From Hyphomicrobium_B sp001006785 (GTDB lineage: Bacteria; Pseudomonadota; Alphaproteobacteria; Rhizobiales; Hyphomicrobiaceae), in NCBI RefSeq assembly GCF_001006785.1, contig NZ_CDHO01000003.1:1426001-1490000 (forward strand): DNA of 64,000 bases, in the 5' to 3' direction. Each line of letters opens with the position of its first letter. Position 1 is the first letter of the stretch. Of this stretch, positions 48,050 to 57,248 are shown one piece after another. Position numbers and translations under genes: made by a program. Below the pieces are notes generated by a model. The model worked only from the letters and a program-made list of their open reading frames with translations, made no database searches and had not been told where the DNA came from.

Positions 48050-49066
48050 TTACGCCGTGGGCGGAAGATCCTCCGGGTCCAAGAGCTGGGACAGGAGGGC
48101 CGCGCGTGTTTCGGTGGCGCCGAAGGCTTGAAGGTCGCTGTTCCAATCGTCGAGGCGCGAGAGGAGGAACCCGACACGGATGCCGGCGTGCAAAGCGCCA
48201 AAGGTGAGCCGTTCGGCGGCGGCGCGACCGGCGAGATTGTCCTCCATGGCGATGTAGAGGCGCTTGAGGCGGGGAGGCAGGGAGAAGGCTCCCAGATGTG
48301 CGGCCGCTGTCGCGGCGATCATGCCGAGGTGGGGCAGAAGGCCCTTGATCGAGAGAACGGTCTCGACCCCTTCGCCGATCACGAGGCTATCGCCCACGGC
48401 CCCGAACCGGACACCGTTGCCGAGGATGTGACCCATCGCGAGCTTGGGCTCACTGACAGGGGCTTTGCCACGCCCATCGCTCGACAGGTAGATGCGGGTG
48501 AGGCCCGTATGCTCGCCATCGTTGCTGGTGATCGCTGCAAGCAGCGCAGGCAGGCGTTGCAGCTCGCCATGCTCGGGTCCGCGGTAAAAGCAGGCCGGGT
48601 GAAAGCGGAGCGAAGGGAAATCGACCGCGGTGATGCCGCGCGCGCGCAAGTAGGCCTCAGCGAGCGTGCCGCGTATAGGCGTTGCCGAAGCAAACAGGCG
48701 CTTTGCCGCTTCAGGGCTGTTGCGGGGCGCTGGCACCAGGCTGCGGACGGCGAGATGGCGGGGCTCGGAGAGAAACGTCAGAACTTCATCGCGGATGTCG
48801 CGGAAGTCGGAAAGATTACGGTTCAGGGCGATGAGGTCGATGAGGTCGCCATGCTGGCCGGTCGCCGCGTCGGTCCATTTGCCCGCCGCGCCCGCCCCTG
48901 AGGCGGGTCCGGTGAGCCGCACCCACATCGACCGGCCGGGGGTGTTGAGCACGTCGCCCACAATCCAGTAGCGGCCGTTTTTCGAGCCGTTGGAAAGGTA
49001 ATGGGCGCAGACGGCCTCGACGTGCTGCGAGAGGCGCTGGCTGAGGGCGTGGATGTCATTTGCCAT
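48050..49066 (-). CDS. Toprim-domain protein (primase-like)
   Basis: The 338-residue product has an N-terminal region resembling the zinc-less CHC2-like part of mobile-element primases (YWIVGDVLNTPGRSMWVRLT, GDLIDLIALNRNL). A Toprim domain at about 225-315 has LVIGEGVETVLSIKGLLP with the catalytic Glu and LYIAMEDNLAGRAAAERL with the D-x-D-like pair reduced to ED. It may prime plasmid or ICE DNA synthesis. It sits 17 bp after the helicase/methyltransferase gene, so the two are probably one transcription unit. Confidence 0.85.
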   Translation of the reverse strand: MANDIHALSQRLSQHVEAVCAHYLSNGSKNGRYWIVGDVLNTPGRSMWVRLTGPASGAGAAGKWTDAATGQHGDLIDLIALNRNLSDFRDIRDEVLTFLSEPRHLAVRSLVPAPRNSPEAAKRLFASATPIRGTLAEAYLRARGITAVDFPSLRFHPACFYRGPEHGELQRLPALLAAITSNDGEHTGLTRIYLSSDGRGKAPVSEPKLAMGHILGNGVRFGAVGDSLVIGEGVETVLSIKGLLPHLGMIAATAAAHLGAFSLPPRLKRLYIAMEDNLAGRAAAERLTFGALHAGIRVGFLLSRLDDWNSDLQAFGATETRAALLSQLLDPEDLPPTA

Positions 49067-49083
49067 GTTGCCAATCTCCTCTG

Positions 49084-52000
49084 TTAGGCCGCGACCGGTG
49101 ATGCTGCGTACCTGCCGAGAAGGCGTGATATGACGGCGCGCCCTTCATCATCGGTTGGCACAAAAGCCCGCGTCTTCCATTTGATGACCTCTGTGAAAAG
49201 ACCCATCGCTTTGAGGTGGGCAATCGCCGCGCCATCAAAGCCTTCGAGTTCAAACCGACGCTCACCCATCAGCGTGACCGGGCGAAGGCGGAGTGTCGGC
49301 GTGATGGTGACCGTGGCGCCGCGCCGGAGTTCGGCCCAGCAAGCTTCTGGCTTCATCGTACCCGTGTCGGCAGCAAACACGTCGACGAGGGCATCAGGCA
49401 CGACGCGGCCGATCAGGCTGATGCCGTCATCCGTGGTGAGGCGGTAGACTTTGGCGACACCCTTGGGCAGCCGTTTCCACAGCGGCAGCAGGAGGCCCGT
49501 GAGGATATAAAAGGTGTCGCTCGTGAACTCGGGAACCTGAGAGACCTCGTGCGACCAGAGGCGTCCGAAGGTCTCGGGGTCTGTCTCCTCCCACAGTGTG
49601 TCCTCAAGCATTGAGATGGCGAGCGCCTGGGTTTCCGTCGGCCGGACGAGCTTGACGCGCGGGGTCACGGTGCCGTCGTCCTCGGTGATGCTGGCGGTCG
49701 GGAGCTGGAGGGCGGCGCGGCCGGACCGGGGATTGTGGAGGAGCCTCGCTTCGGCGGTGTCTGACCATGAAAGCGCCTGCTCGAGGAGAACGGGGGAAGT
49801 GCGACGCCTGAATCCGACCTTGATCAACTCGGTCTTTGAACCTGTTCCGGTGTTGACGGCGACCACCGTCCTTGAGGCGATGTGAAGGCTATCGGCCGTC
49901 ACGGTTTCGAGTCCGACCTCGTAGGTGCCCTTGGCGATGGCATCCTCGACCCGCTCGGTGATGAGGCCCTCAAAGACCACGAAGAGGTCGTTCTGCAGGT
50001 TGATCTGCAGGGCGAGGATGCGGTTGAGGAAGGTATGGATGGGTGGCAGCTCGTCTTTGAGCGTGTGGTCGCGGTCATGGAGCACGAGGCCGGTCGCATC
50101 GACAAAGCGTTGATAGGAACAGCAGGCGATCTTTCCCGCATGGATGAGGTGGTAGAATTTGCTCAGTGCTGAGCGGGCGTAAGGCGTTTCGAGGTTGTCG
50201 GAGGCCCGGAACAGGCCCTGGCCACCGGTTTTGCGTTCGCCGCGTGTGATGGCCCCCAGGGAATCGAGCCGTCGTGCGATCGTGGACGTGAACCGACGTT
50301 GCCCCTTGACGTTGGTTGTCACCGGCCGGAAGAGCGGCTTCTGCCTCTGGTTGGTGCGGTTGGTGCGGCCAAGGCCCTGGATGGCGGTGTCGGCTTTCCA
50401 ACCGGGCTCCAAGAGATAATGGATGCGCTGGCGCTGGTTCTTGGAGGCAAGGTCGGCGTGATAGCTGCGGCCGGTGCCGCCTGCGTCCGAGAAGATGAGG
50501 ATGCGCTTGACGTCATCCATGAAGGCCTGGGTCTCGGACAGGTTTGCCGAGGCGGTGCGGGATTCGACCTTCAGGATATCGCCCCTTGATGTGTGGTGCT
50601 TGACGATGCGGCGCGATCGCCCCGTGACTTCGGCCACGAGGTCGGTCCCGAAGTGGTGGATGATCTGGTCGAGCGCCGCCTGCACGGGTGGCAACGCCGC
50701 AAGCTCCTCGATCATGCTGTCGCGGAGTGCCACGGCCTCACGTGACTGCACATAATTGCCGTCCGTGTCCTTGACCGGCCGGGCGCATTCATTGCCGTCG
50801 GCGTCGGTGTAGGGTTCAAAGAGCTGTGTGGGGAAAGAGTTCTTGAGATAGTCGAGGCAATACTCACGCGGTGTGACGTCGAAGTCGAGCGCCTCCCATT
50901 CACTCGGGTTCACATCGGCTAGGCGCCGTTCCATCAAGGCTTCGGAGGTGGAGACAAGCTGGATCACCGGCGCTTCTCCGCGCGCGAGGTTCAATTCCAT
51001 CTCACGGATGAGCGAGGGAACGGACATCGCTGTGAGGAGGTGCTGGAAGAAGCGCTGCTTATTGCCTTCGAATGCGGATTTGGCCGCGCTCTTGGCGTTG
51101 CGGTCACGGGTCTCACCCTTGTCGTTGAGGATATTGGTGATGCGCAACGCCTCCGCGAGGTGGGCGTGGATGACCTGGTAGGCGTCGGCGTAGCGGTCGT
51201 AGATCGCGATTTGCTCGCGCGTGAGCGGATGTTCAAGGATGTCGACGACGATGCCTTCGTAGGAGAGCGAGCGGGCGGTGTAGAGCCCCAACGATTTGAG
51301 GTCTCGGGCGAGCACTTCCGCCGAGGCTATTCCGCCTTCCAGCATGGCGGTGACAAAGCCTTCCCGCGTTTCGAAGGGAAGGTCATCGGAGCCCCAGAGA
51401 CCGAGCCGTTGCGCATAGGCGAGGTTTTCAACGGTGGTGGCGCCCGTTGCCGAGACGTAGACGACCCGGGCGTCAGGCAGGGCGTGCTGCAACTTCAAAC
51501 CGGCAATGCCCTGGAGCGAGCCGCGTTGATTGCCGAATTCGGTCTTGGTGCCTCCGGCGTTGCCCATCGCATGGGCCTCATCGAAAATGATGACGCCGTC
51601 GAAGTCAGGGCCAAGCCATTCGATGAGCTGTGCGAGCCGGGTCCCCTTGCCTTGGCTTTCAGACCGTAGCGTCGCATAGGTTGTGAACAGGATGCCGGAG
51701 GAGAGGGCGATGGGTTTGCTTTGCTTGAAACGGCTTTGCGGCACGATCTGCAAACGCTCCTGGCGAAGCGCCGACCAGTCGCGCTGCGCATCCTCCAAAA
51801 GCTTGTCGGATTTTGAGATCCACAGCGCTTTGCGGCGGCCCTTGAGCCAGTTGTCGAGGATGATGCCCGCGACCTGTCGGCCCTTGCCGACACCGGTGCC
51901 GTCTCCCAAGAAGAATCCGCGGCGGAACTGGACGGCATTGGCGTCACCGGCCGGCGCCGCGTTCATCACGTCGTAGGTGTCGGCGACCACATAGTGGCCG

Positions 52001-53406
52001 GCGAGATGTTTGGCATGGGCTTCGCCTGCATAGATGATGGCCTCAAGCTGCGGTGCCGTGAGGGTGCCGTCCGCGACAAGGCCTGCTGGCAGATGGGGGA
52101 GGTACGACGGCTTCGGTGGCGCGACGCTTGCCATCGCTGCCGACTGCACGAGCTTGTCGGGGTGGGGTTGGGCCCCATGGATCTTGATCCGCTCGGGAGC
52201 GTAGGGCGCATAGAGCTCTTGGCCACCTGATGTCGTGGCGCGCGGATCGTCGACGACAGCGTAGGTGACCTCTTCGGCCGGGATTTGAGAGGGAAGTGGT
52301 GTGACCGCTGCGACGGCTCCGCTTCGGCTTGCAAGGGTGGAATGACGCCAAAGCACACGTTGACCTTTCGGCTGCAGGGCGAGCGGCTGACGCTTTGGCA
52401 ACAGGGAGGTGATGCTGGAGAGGAGATCCTCCGCATCAATCGGCATCGGGCAGAAATGGGACACGTGCCCTTGAGGGGCCGGAACCTTGTCGAACACGGT
52501 CAGCCGGGTCTCGATGGTGGTGCCGTGCTTGCGGAAGAATTCCCCCGGCATCGCCACGGTGAGCTGAAGGGTCGCGGTGCGGGCGAGAGACGCGAAGGCG
52601 TCTGCATAGGCGTTGTTCTCCGGTGTGAGCCCCGTTGACGTGATGGCGACGAGGCGTCCGCCGTCCGCAAGGCGCGCGAGTGCGGAACGCAGGTGGCGCA
52701 AGTCGGCCCCCTCCGACCGCTTCGCCATCCCGGGCGAGGCCGAGAACGGCGGGTTCATCAGAACGACCGTTGGCTGCGCATCTCCGGGAAGCAGGTCATC
52801 GAGGTGCTCGCCGTTGAGCCGGGTGACGGGTGTTTCATGAAACACGGTCGCCAAAAGGTCGGCGCGTGTGTCGGCCAACTCGTTGAGCATCAAGGCACTG
52901 CCCATGGCCTCGGCGTGGACGGCCAGCAGGCCGGTTCCGGCGGAGGGTTCAAGCACCACGTCGTCCGGGGTGATGGCGGCGGCGATGGCGGCGATGTGGG
53001 CAAGCTCCGGGGGGGTGGAGAATTGCTGCATGCCGACGCTTTCCTCGGAGCGCTTGGTATGGGTCGGCAGGAGGTTGGCAACCTTGCGCAGCATGGCGAG
53101 GGTGTCGCCGCGGTGCTTGGCGTTTTTGATCATGGTCGGCAGGAAGCGTTTGAGAAACATGACCTCGGCAACTTCAGCCGCTTCGTAGGCGTCCTTCCAT
53201 GCCCACGCCCCGGCCGCATCGGTTGCCCCGGCGGCTGCCGTCATCGCGGCGCTCAAATGCGCGGAGGTGATGGGTTGCCCGCGTGAGAGCGCATTGAGGA
53301 CGGTTTTGGCCGCCTCGATGATGATCTGTGATGCTGAGGGTTGTTGACGCGCCTGAATGGCGTCCTGCGCCGCTTCGGCGGTGTTGGTGAGTGTGTCGAG
53401 AGCCAT
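49084..53406 (-). CDS. Methyltransferase-strawberry-notch helicase fusion
   Basis: The 1440-residue product combines two enzymes. Residues about 125-310 are an N6-adenine-type methyltransferase (EPSAGTG at 153, catalytic NPPF at 218). Residues about 450-1440 are a superfamily 2 helicase of the strawberry-notch type, with Walker A GDGTGVGKGR at 501, DEAH at 609, the late helicase motif GLGRTNRTNQ, and the characteristic C-terminal Sno domain. Such giants are common on alphaproteobacterial plasmids and ICEs and in phages. Anti-restriction or DNA protection during transfer are suggested roles. All visible key motifs are intact. Confidence 0.9.
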   Translation of the reverse strand: MALDTLTNTAEAAQDAIQARQQPSASQIIIEAAKTVLNALSRGQPITSAHLSAAMTAAAGATDAAGAWAWKDAYEAAEVAEVMFLKRFLPTMIKNAKHRGDTLAMLRKVANLLPTHTKRSEESVGMQQFSTPPELAHIAAIAAAITPDDVVLEPSAGTGLLAVHAEAMGSALMLNELADTRADLLATVFHETPVTRLNGEHLDDLLPGDAQPTVVLMNPPFSASPGMAKRSEGADLRHLRSALARLADGGRLVAITSTGLTPENNAYADAFASLARTATLQLTVAMPGEFFRKHGTTIETRLTVFDKVPAPQGHVSHFCPMPIDAEDLLSSITSLLPKRQPLALQPKGQRVLWRHSTLASRSGAVAAVTPLPSQIPAEEVTYAVVDDPRATTSGGQELYAPYAPERIKIHGAQPHPDKLVQSAAMASVAPPKPSYLPHLPAGLVADGTLTAPQLEAIIYAGEAHAKHLAGHYVVADTYDVMNAAPAGDANAVQFRRGFFLGDGTGVGKGRQVAGIILDNWLKGRRKALWISKSDKLLEDAQRDWSALRQERLQIVPQSRFKQSKPIALSSGILFTTYATLRSESQGKGTRLAQLIEWLGPDFDGVIIFDEAHAMGNAGGTKTEFGNQRGSLQGIAGLKLQHALPDARVVYVSATGATTVENLAYAQRLGLWGSDDLPFETREGFVTAMLEGGIASAEVLARDLKSLGLYTARSLSYEGIVVDILEHPLTREQIAIYDRYADAYQVIHAHLAEALRITNILNDKGETRDRNAKSAAKSAFEGNKQRFFQHLLTAMSVPSLIREMELNLARGEAPVIQLVSTSEALMERRLADVNPSEWEALDFDVTPREYCLDYLKNSFPTQLFEPYTDADGNECARPVKDTDGNYVQSREAVALRDSMIEELAALPPVQAALDQIIHHFGTDLVAEVTGRSRRIVKHHTSRGDILKVESRTASANLSETQAFMDDVKRILIFSDAGGTGRSYHADLASKNQRQRIHYLLEPGWKADTAIQGLGRTNRTNQRQKPLFRPVTTNVKGQRRFTSTIARRLDSLGAITRGERKTGGQGLFRASDNLETPYARSALSKFYHLIHAGKIACCSYQRFVDATGLVLHDRDHTLKDELPPIHTFLNRILALQINLQNDLFVVFEGLITERVEDAIAKGTYEVGLETVTADSLHIASRTVVAVNTGTGSKTELIKVGFRRRTSPVLLEQALSWSDTAEARLLHNPRSGRAALQLPTASITEDDGTVTPRVKLVRPTETQALAISMLEDTLWEETDPETFGRLWSHEVSQVPEFTSDTFYILTGLLLPLWKRLPKGVAKVYRLTTDDGISLIGRVVPDALVDVFAADTGTMKPEACWAELRRGATVTITPTLRLRPVTLMGERRFELEGFDGAAIAHLKAMGLFTEVIKWKTRAFVPTDDEGRAVISRLLGRYAASPVAA

Positions 53407-53513
53407 GGGTCGGTCCTTCGTTGGGTTGCCCGGGGGCGCGCGCGCGCAAACCCCTTCCGGTCACCCTTGCCGGCCTCCCCTCTGCCTCTCTGGCGATTGA
53501 CGCTTGCTGGATC

Positions 53514-54092
53514 TCAGCCGGCCTGGACCGCTTCGACGGCCAGGATAGCTTCCTCGATATCATCGCGCGCGGACTGCAGGCGTTGCAGGGCCGTCGCCTC
53601 GTCCTCGCAATCCTCCGCGTCGGAGAGTTCCCTCATCAGGAAGGCGAAGAGCGGGTCGCCGCAGTCTTTGAGCGCTGCGGCCCAGTTCCTGTCATGGGCC
53701 AAATGGGCGCAGTCGCCGCTCGAAAAGCTGGCGCAGACCGCGCGTTGCCAGGCATTCATCATCACCACCGGCGCTGCGGGGGAAGGTGGCGCCGGCGGGA
53801 AGGCCTGATACAGCAAATCGATGATGTATCCGGGGAGAAAGTCATGGGGGTCGTCGTCGCCGGGGAAGTCATGCGGGCCCACGAGCTCGATCCCGTATTT
53901 GTTGCGGATGCTGGCGATGTAGCTGTTGTCCGCGTCATCGACGGTGATGACCTCCAGTTCGGCAGCTTTCAACACCGCGACCACTTGTTCGGTCTGGCTG
54001 TTGAGGCCGCCGTCAAAGCCGGTGTTGTAAAAGGCTTCCTCCCAGGTCCAGGGTTTCTCTTTGCCGCAGAGGGCGCAGTTGCGAATAGGCAC
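53514..54092 (-). CDS. Unrecognised plasmid-block protein with N-terminal Cys pair
   Basis: The 192-residue product begins MPIRNCALCGKEKPWTWEEA, with a CxxC pair that may bind zinc. An acidic middle (VDDADNSYIASIRNKYGIEL, GDDDPHDFLPGYIIDLLYQA) and an acidic helical tail follow. It is strongly acidic overall, a property shared by DNA-mimic anti-restriction proteins, but no family match is visible. It is transcribed toward the helicase gene, 107 bp upstream of it. Confidence 0.6.
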   Translation of the reverse strand: MPIRNCALCGKEKPWTWEEAFYNTGFDGGLNSQTEQVVAVLKAAELEVITVDDADNSYIASIRNKYGIELVGPHDFPGDDDPHDFLPGYIIDLLYQAFPPAPPSPAAPVVMMNAWQRAVCASFSSGDCAHLAHDRNWAAALKDCGDPLFAFLMRELSDAEDCEDEATALQRLQSARDDIEEAILAVEAVQAG

Positions 54093-54111
54093 AGGGTTGG
54101 CTTTCGTTGGG

Positions 54112-54384
54112 TTAGTCGATGGTGATGTCGTAGGTGTCGACGAGCAGGTCGGCGTCGAGGAATCCTTCGCCGAACAGCCGGGCCTGAACGGCTTCCCTTA
54201 GGAATTCCCCGGCATGGGCCATCTGTCCTTGTGAGGGACGTCGGCCGTCATCGCGCAGGAGGGCGATGATGAGGGTGCAGGTGAGGAATCGGCGTGCGTG
54301 GGTTTGGCCATGGCCTTGGCTTTCGTTGATTATCGGAAGGTATAGAGCGGGTTGTCGAACTTGCTCGGCCAGGGCCTCAGGCAT
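54112..54384 (-). CDS. Small unrecognised protein
   Basis: The frame of 90 codons (RRFLTCTLIIALLRDDGRRP, FGEGFLDADLLVDTYDITID) overlaps the end of the preceding gene by 55 bp. The start at 54384 is uncertain. The conserved-looking part begins near HARRFLT, where no standard start codon exists. It lies in a row of small same-strand genes typical of plasmid accessory blocks. Confidence 0.45.
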   Translation of the reverse strand: MPEALAEQVRQPALYLPIINESQGHGQTHARRFLTCTLIIALLRDDGRRPSQGQMAHAGEFLREAVQARLFGEGFLDADLLVDTYDITID

Positions 54385-54830
54385 TCCACGTATCCGAGGC
54401 GGTTGACCTTTGAGAAGCCCGCCACGAGGTAGAGGCGTGGCCCGTTGGGGTCGAAATCAACGACGGTCCACCAGTACCGCTCGTTTGCGCCGGGTGGGAC
54501 CTCATCGGGTTCAACCAGGTAGTCCTCACCCTTGGCGGTGCGCACCGGCAGGAACGCCTTGACGAAGTGTTTCCACGGTCGGGCGCGGTCGCTGTCGGGG
54601 TGCCCGTGCCCCCAGTCTCTGTAAAAGCGCTCGTCGGCAAGGTCGACGGTGGCGCTGCCGGCGCGCGGCTGGTCGATAGGGCAGACGTCGTAGCAGCGCG
54701 CTTGATCGCGGGAGTTGTCGACGGGGGTGCGCATGATGGCTTCCGCCAAGCGTGCGGCATCGGCGCGGTTGTCGGCCTCGATGTCGATTTCCCATCGGAC
54801 GCGGTAGTGAACGGAGGGTGGGTTGTTCAT
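54330..54830 (-). CDS. Unrecognised plasmid-block protein
   Basis: From ATG 54830 the product has 166 residues (NNPPSVHYRVRWEIDIEADN, then YWWTVVDFDPNGPRLYLVAG). The first half reads like a short alpha/beta module with acidic residues (IDIEADNRADAARLAEAIMR). The start overlaps the previous stop by one base (TGATG), showing coupling. The longer frame to 55193 only shadows the neighbouring gene. The function is unknown. Confidence 0.6.
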   Translation of the reverse strand: MNNPPSVHYRVRWEIDIEADNRADAARLAEAIMRTPVDNSRDQARCYDVCPIDQPRAGSATVDLADERFYRDWGHGHPDSDRARPWKHFVKAFLPVRTAKGEDYLVEPDEVPPGANERYWWTVVDFDPNGPRLYLVAGFSKVNRLGYVECLRPWPSKFDNPLYTFR

Positions 54831-55264
54831 CAGTAGGTCGCCTCCGTGACGTTGATGTCCGGCCCAAAGGCCTCCGCCGCTTCCTCGCAGATGGTGGAGA
54901 GGGAGATGCTGTGTTCCCGGCCATCCGCCGTCACCGCGGTGGCATAGCCGCAGAGGTAGCGAAGCTTCTCGTTTCCAATCTCGATGAGGACGGCGGCATC
55001 GCGCGGGTCGAGGTGCTTGGCCAATTCGGTGGTGAGATCGACCTCCTCGTCGTCCTCCACGTCGGGATCGTTGGGGTCTTGAACAAAGCGTGAGGAAGGC
55101 CAGCCGCTGCTGGTGTCGGCGCTGACGGCGAAGAAAGTGCCTTCCTGTCCGTCGAACTGTTTGGTCCACCAGTCGAGGCTGAGGTCGCCGCACCAGGCCT
55201 TGAATGCCGCTTCGTCCTTCACTCTGAAGTAGTTCGAACGCGTCGTTGCGTAGTAATTGGCCAT
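54830..55264 (-). CDS. Unrecognised plasmid-block protein (ANYYATTRSNYF type)
   Basis: From ATG 55264 the product has 144 residues. It opens ANYYATTRSNYFRVKDEAAF KAW-like and has the segment QEGTFFAVSADTSSGWPSSR followed by an Asp/Glu-rich stretch (PNDPDVEDDEEVDL). Proteins with this N-terminus recur on plasmids, and their role is not known to me. It is strongly acidic. It follows the Fis-type gene by 1 bp, so it is in the same operon. Confidence 0.6.
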   Translation of the reverse strand: MANYYATTRSNYFRVKDEAAFKAWCGDLSLDWWTKQFDGQEGTFFAVSADTSSGWPSSRFVQDPNDPDVEDDEEVDLTTELAKHLDPRDAAVLIEIGNEKLRYLCGYATAVTADGREHSISLSTICEEAAEAFGPDINVTEATY

Positions 55265-55265
55265 G

Positions 55266-55649
55266 TTAAGCGGCTTTCTTGAAGTTGATCGGTTGGCCGG
55301 TGCCACCGAATTCGCTGGGGTCCATTTGGAACCTCATGCACCACTTCTTGAAGGTGATGCGGTTCATGCCGAGCATCGCCGCGGCGCGTCTCTGGTTGCC
55401 GTGGGCGCGGCGTAGCGCAAACAGGACGCTGGCGCGGTGGACGGCCTCGAGGATGCGCGTCACCTGTTGGGGAGGCAGGTTGCGCTCAAGGGTGTCGGCG
55501 ATCAGCAGGTCAACGGCGAGGTGCGCGGTGGGTGGGATTGCCTGCGGTGGGCGGGGATCCTCCGTTCGCTGAGGATGGAGTTGACGGAAGGCGCCGAGGG
55601 CGTAATCGAGCACAACGGTGCCGCGCGTGTGTGTTTGGCCAAGTGTCAT
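55266..55649 (-). CDS. Fis-type HTH protein
   Basis: From ATG 55649 the product has 127 residues. The C-terminal 45 residues (FALRRAHGNQRRAAAMLGMN, then RITFKKWCMRF) match the Fis/NtrC DNA-binding helix-turn-helix (HGNxxxAAxxLGxxRxTxxKW). The N-terminal half may dimerise. It could be a nucleoid-type or local regulator of the plasmid block. It is transcribed ahead of three small unknown genes. Confidence 0.75.
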   Translation of the reverse strand: MTLGQTHTRGTVVLDYALGAFRQLHPQRTEDPRPPQAIPPTAHLAVDLLIADTLERNLPPQQVTRILEAVHRASVLFALRRAHGNQRRAAAMLGMNRITFKKWCMRFQMDPSEFGGTGQPINFKKAA

Positions 55650-55668
55650 GGCTCTGTCTTTCGTTGGG

Positions 55669-56073
55669 TTAGTATTCGCTGGGGAGGAGGATGACGGTGG
55701 TGTCTTGCGGCCCGCCTGCGGCCATGTAAAAGCGCCAGCCACCTTCCGGACAGTCGGTGTAATCGATGGGACGTTGCCAGCTCGGCGGCTGTCCTTCGGT
55801 TTCGTAGGCAGAGAGCATCGCCTTGCCGCCTTTGACCGAGACATGGATGAAGACGATTCCATGCGTCTTCACGAACCGCGGCAGCTCGGTCGCCAGGATG
55901 TCGAGCAGCCAATAGCCGCCGACGGCATCGGCGAAGGCCTTTACGCCGTCCGTCCAGACGACGCGGCGCGCCAGCGGATGGCGGTAGTAGTGTTCGGTGC
56001 CGGTGAAGTTCAGCAACAGGTCGTGCAAGGCCTCGGGCGCGATGCGCCCCTCGGCGGGTGATGTGGTGGTCAT
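55669..56073 (-). CDS. DUF6876-family protein
   Basis: The 134-residue product (LLLNFTGTEHYYRHPLARRV, then DAVGGYWLLDILATELPRFV) resembles the small DUF6876 family found on plasmids and ICEs. It is a compact alpha/beta protein without catalytic motif. It lies 19 bp ahead of the Fis-type gene in the same direction. No function is established. Confidence 0.7.
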   Translation of the reverse strand: MTTTSPAEGRIAPEALHDLLLNFTGTEHYYRHPLARRVVWTDGVKAFADAVGGYWLLDILATELPRFVKTHGIVFIHVSVKGGKAMLSAYETEGQPPSWQRPIDYTDCPEGGWRFYMAAGGPQDTTVILLPSEY

Positions 56074-56174
56074 GCGGGTTCTCCTTCTGGCCCCGGCACG
56101 CGGGACGTGAAGGCTCTCCCTTCACCCCGGCCGGTCACCTACCGGCCGCACCCCTCTCCCTCTTTGTGCTCCCC

Positions 56175-56594
56175 TTACCGGGCGAGCTCCGCCAGAGCGG
56201 CGATTTCGCGCTGAATGGCGGCGTCTTCCAGCGGCGCATCGCGGTAGGCGAGCCCTCGGATGAGTTCATGGGTGTTGGTCCAGGAGGTTTCAAAACCCAT
56301 CGCCTGGCCGTAACGCCGGACGTGGCGTTCGAACTGGGATTGGCCAATGAGCTGGTGTTTGGGCGATGGGTCGTCGCGGAAGTCGAGGTAGGCGGCGGAG
56401 AGGAAGGTGGCGCAGCGCGGGTCTTTCCTCAGTGTGCGCACGATATAGTGCAGCGTGACGCCCATCGGGGTCGTCGAGTCGGGGCGGATGACGCCTTCCT
56501 GCGCGAGGTCAGCGATGATGCGGCGCCAGCCCTCTTGCGTGGTTTTGTCATTGAGGCACGGGGCGACGGTCCCGGCGATGATGTCGGTGGGCAT
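56175..56594 (-). CDS. Unrecognised plasmid-block protein
   Basis: From ATG 56594 the product has 139 residues. An in-frame start at 56618 is possible. It reads LNDKTTQEGWRRIIADLAQE, then FLSAAYLDFRDDPSPKHQLI and ends in a helix rich in Ala and Glu. No motif is recognised. It is the first gene of the leftward series of small genes that ends at the helicase. Confidence 0.55.
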   Translation of the reverse strand: MPTDIIAGTVAPCLNDKTTQEGWRRIIADLAQEGVIRPDSTTPMGVTLHYIVRTLRKDPRCATFLSAAYLDFRDDPSPKHQLIGQSQFERHVRRYGQAMGFETSWTNTHELIRGLAYRDAPLEDAAIQREIAALAELAR

Positions 56595-56895
56595 CCATGG
56601 TTCTTTCCTTGGGTCCATAGGATGACCGTGCGGGAGCGTGAGGCAAGGGCGAGGAGATTTTCTTTATACCGATTTTATGTTGGCGACCATGCGCTCAATG
56701 GATTGAGATGAATGACATAGACCGGCGGAACGATCGTCACCCGAAGGGCGGAGACGCGGCAGCGGCTCCGGGAGGCCTTGCGCCGAGTAGAGCGTGACCC
56801 GAGGGCACCGAGGGGCCGCCCCACCATAATCTTCACACCTTCCCCCGCCACGATAACCCTAACTTCACCCCCTTCCCTTCAGGAGCCCCTTCCCC
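56595..56895. other. Divergent promoter region
   Basis: No gene is seen in these 301 bp between the leftward small-gene series and the rightward gene at 56896. CGATTTTATGTTGGC near 56670 resembles half of a dif-like site, but the other arm is not convincing. Confidence 0.4.
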
Positions 56896-57243
56896 ATGTG
56901 GAGCAAGGACGACCTCAGGACCCTGCTTGCCGACAGAATCCACGGCCGAACCCGTCTTGGCCCGAAGTATGAACGCGCCGCTCTCCTCTATGCCCGTTGG
57001 AAGGGTCTCACCGACGAAGCCGAGAATGTCCGCTCAGGGGCGCAAACCGCGCTGGACCTTCTCATCGACGAGATGGAGCCTGTGGACTGGGACCCTCTCG
57101 AAAAGATCGTCCCCAAACTCGGCGATGACGTCTTCCGTGGCCTTCTCGCCTATGCAACCCGCAGAGCGCTTGACCAATCCAAGGACCGCCGCGCCGCCGT
57201 CGCCAAACTGAAGAACCTCACGCGGGATGACCGCGACCGATAA
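56896..57243 (+). CDS. Unrecognised small protein
   Basis: The 115-residue product (MWSKDDLRTLLADRIHGRTR, LIDEMEPVDWDPLEKIVPKL) is helical and charged, with an Arg/Lys/Asp-rich end. It has an AGGAG site upstream and is the only plus-strand gene between 44.2 and 59.8 kb. It converges with the next gene, with 5 bp between the stops. Confidence 0.55.
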   Translation: MWSKDDLRTLLADRIHGRTRLGPKYERAALLYARWKGLTDEAENVRSGAQTALDLLIDEMEPVDWDPLEKIVPKLGDDVFRGLLAYATRRALDQSKDRRAAVAKLKNLTRDDRDR

Positions 57244-57248
57244 GGGGG

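Noticed and set aside
52693..53286. 197-codon plus frame opposite the helicase gene
   Set aside because: Gly/Arg/Val-rich antisense of the methyltransferase domain.
56655..56690. Possible fourth dif-like site (TTTATA then TTATGTTGGC)
   Set aside because: Only one arm edge fits; the GCATAA-type arm present in the other three sites is missing.
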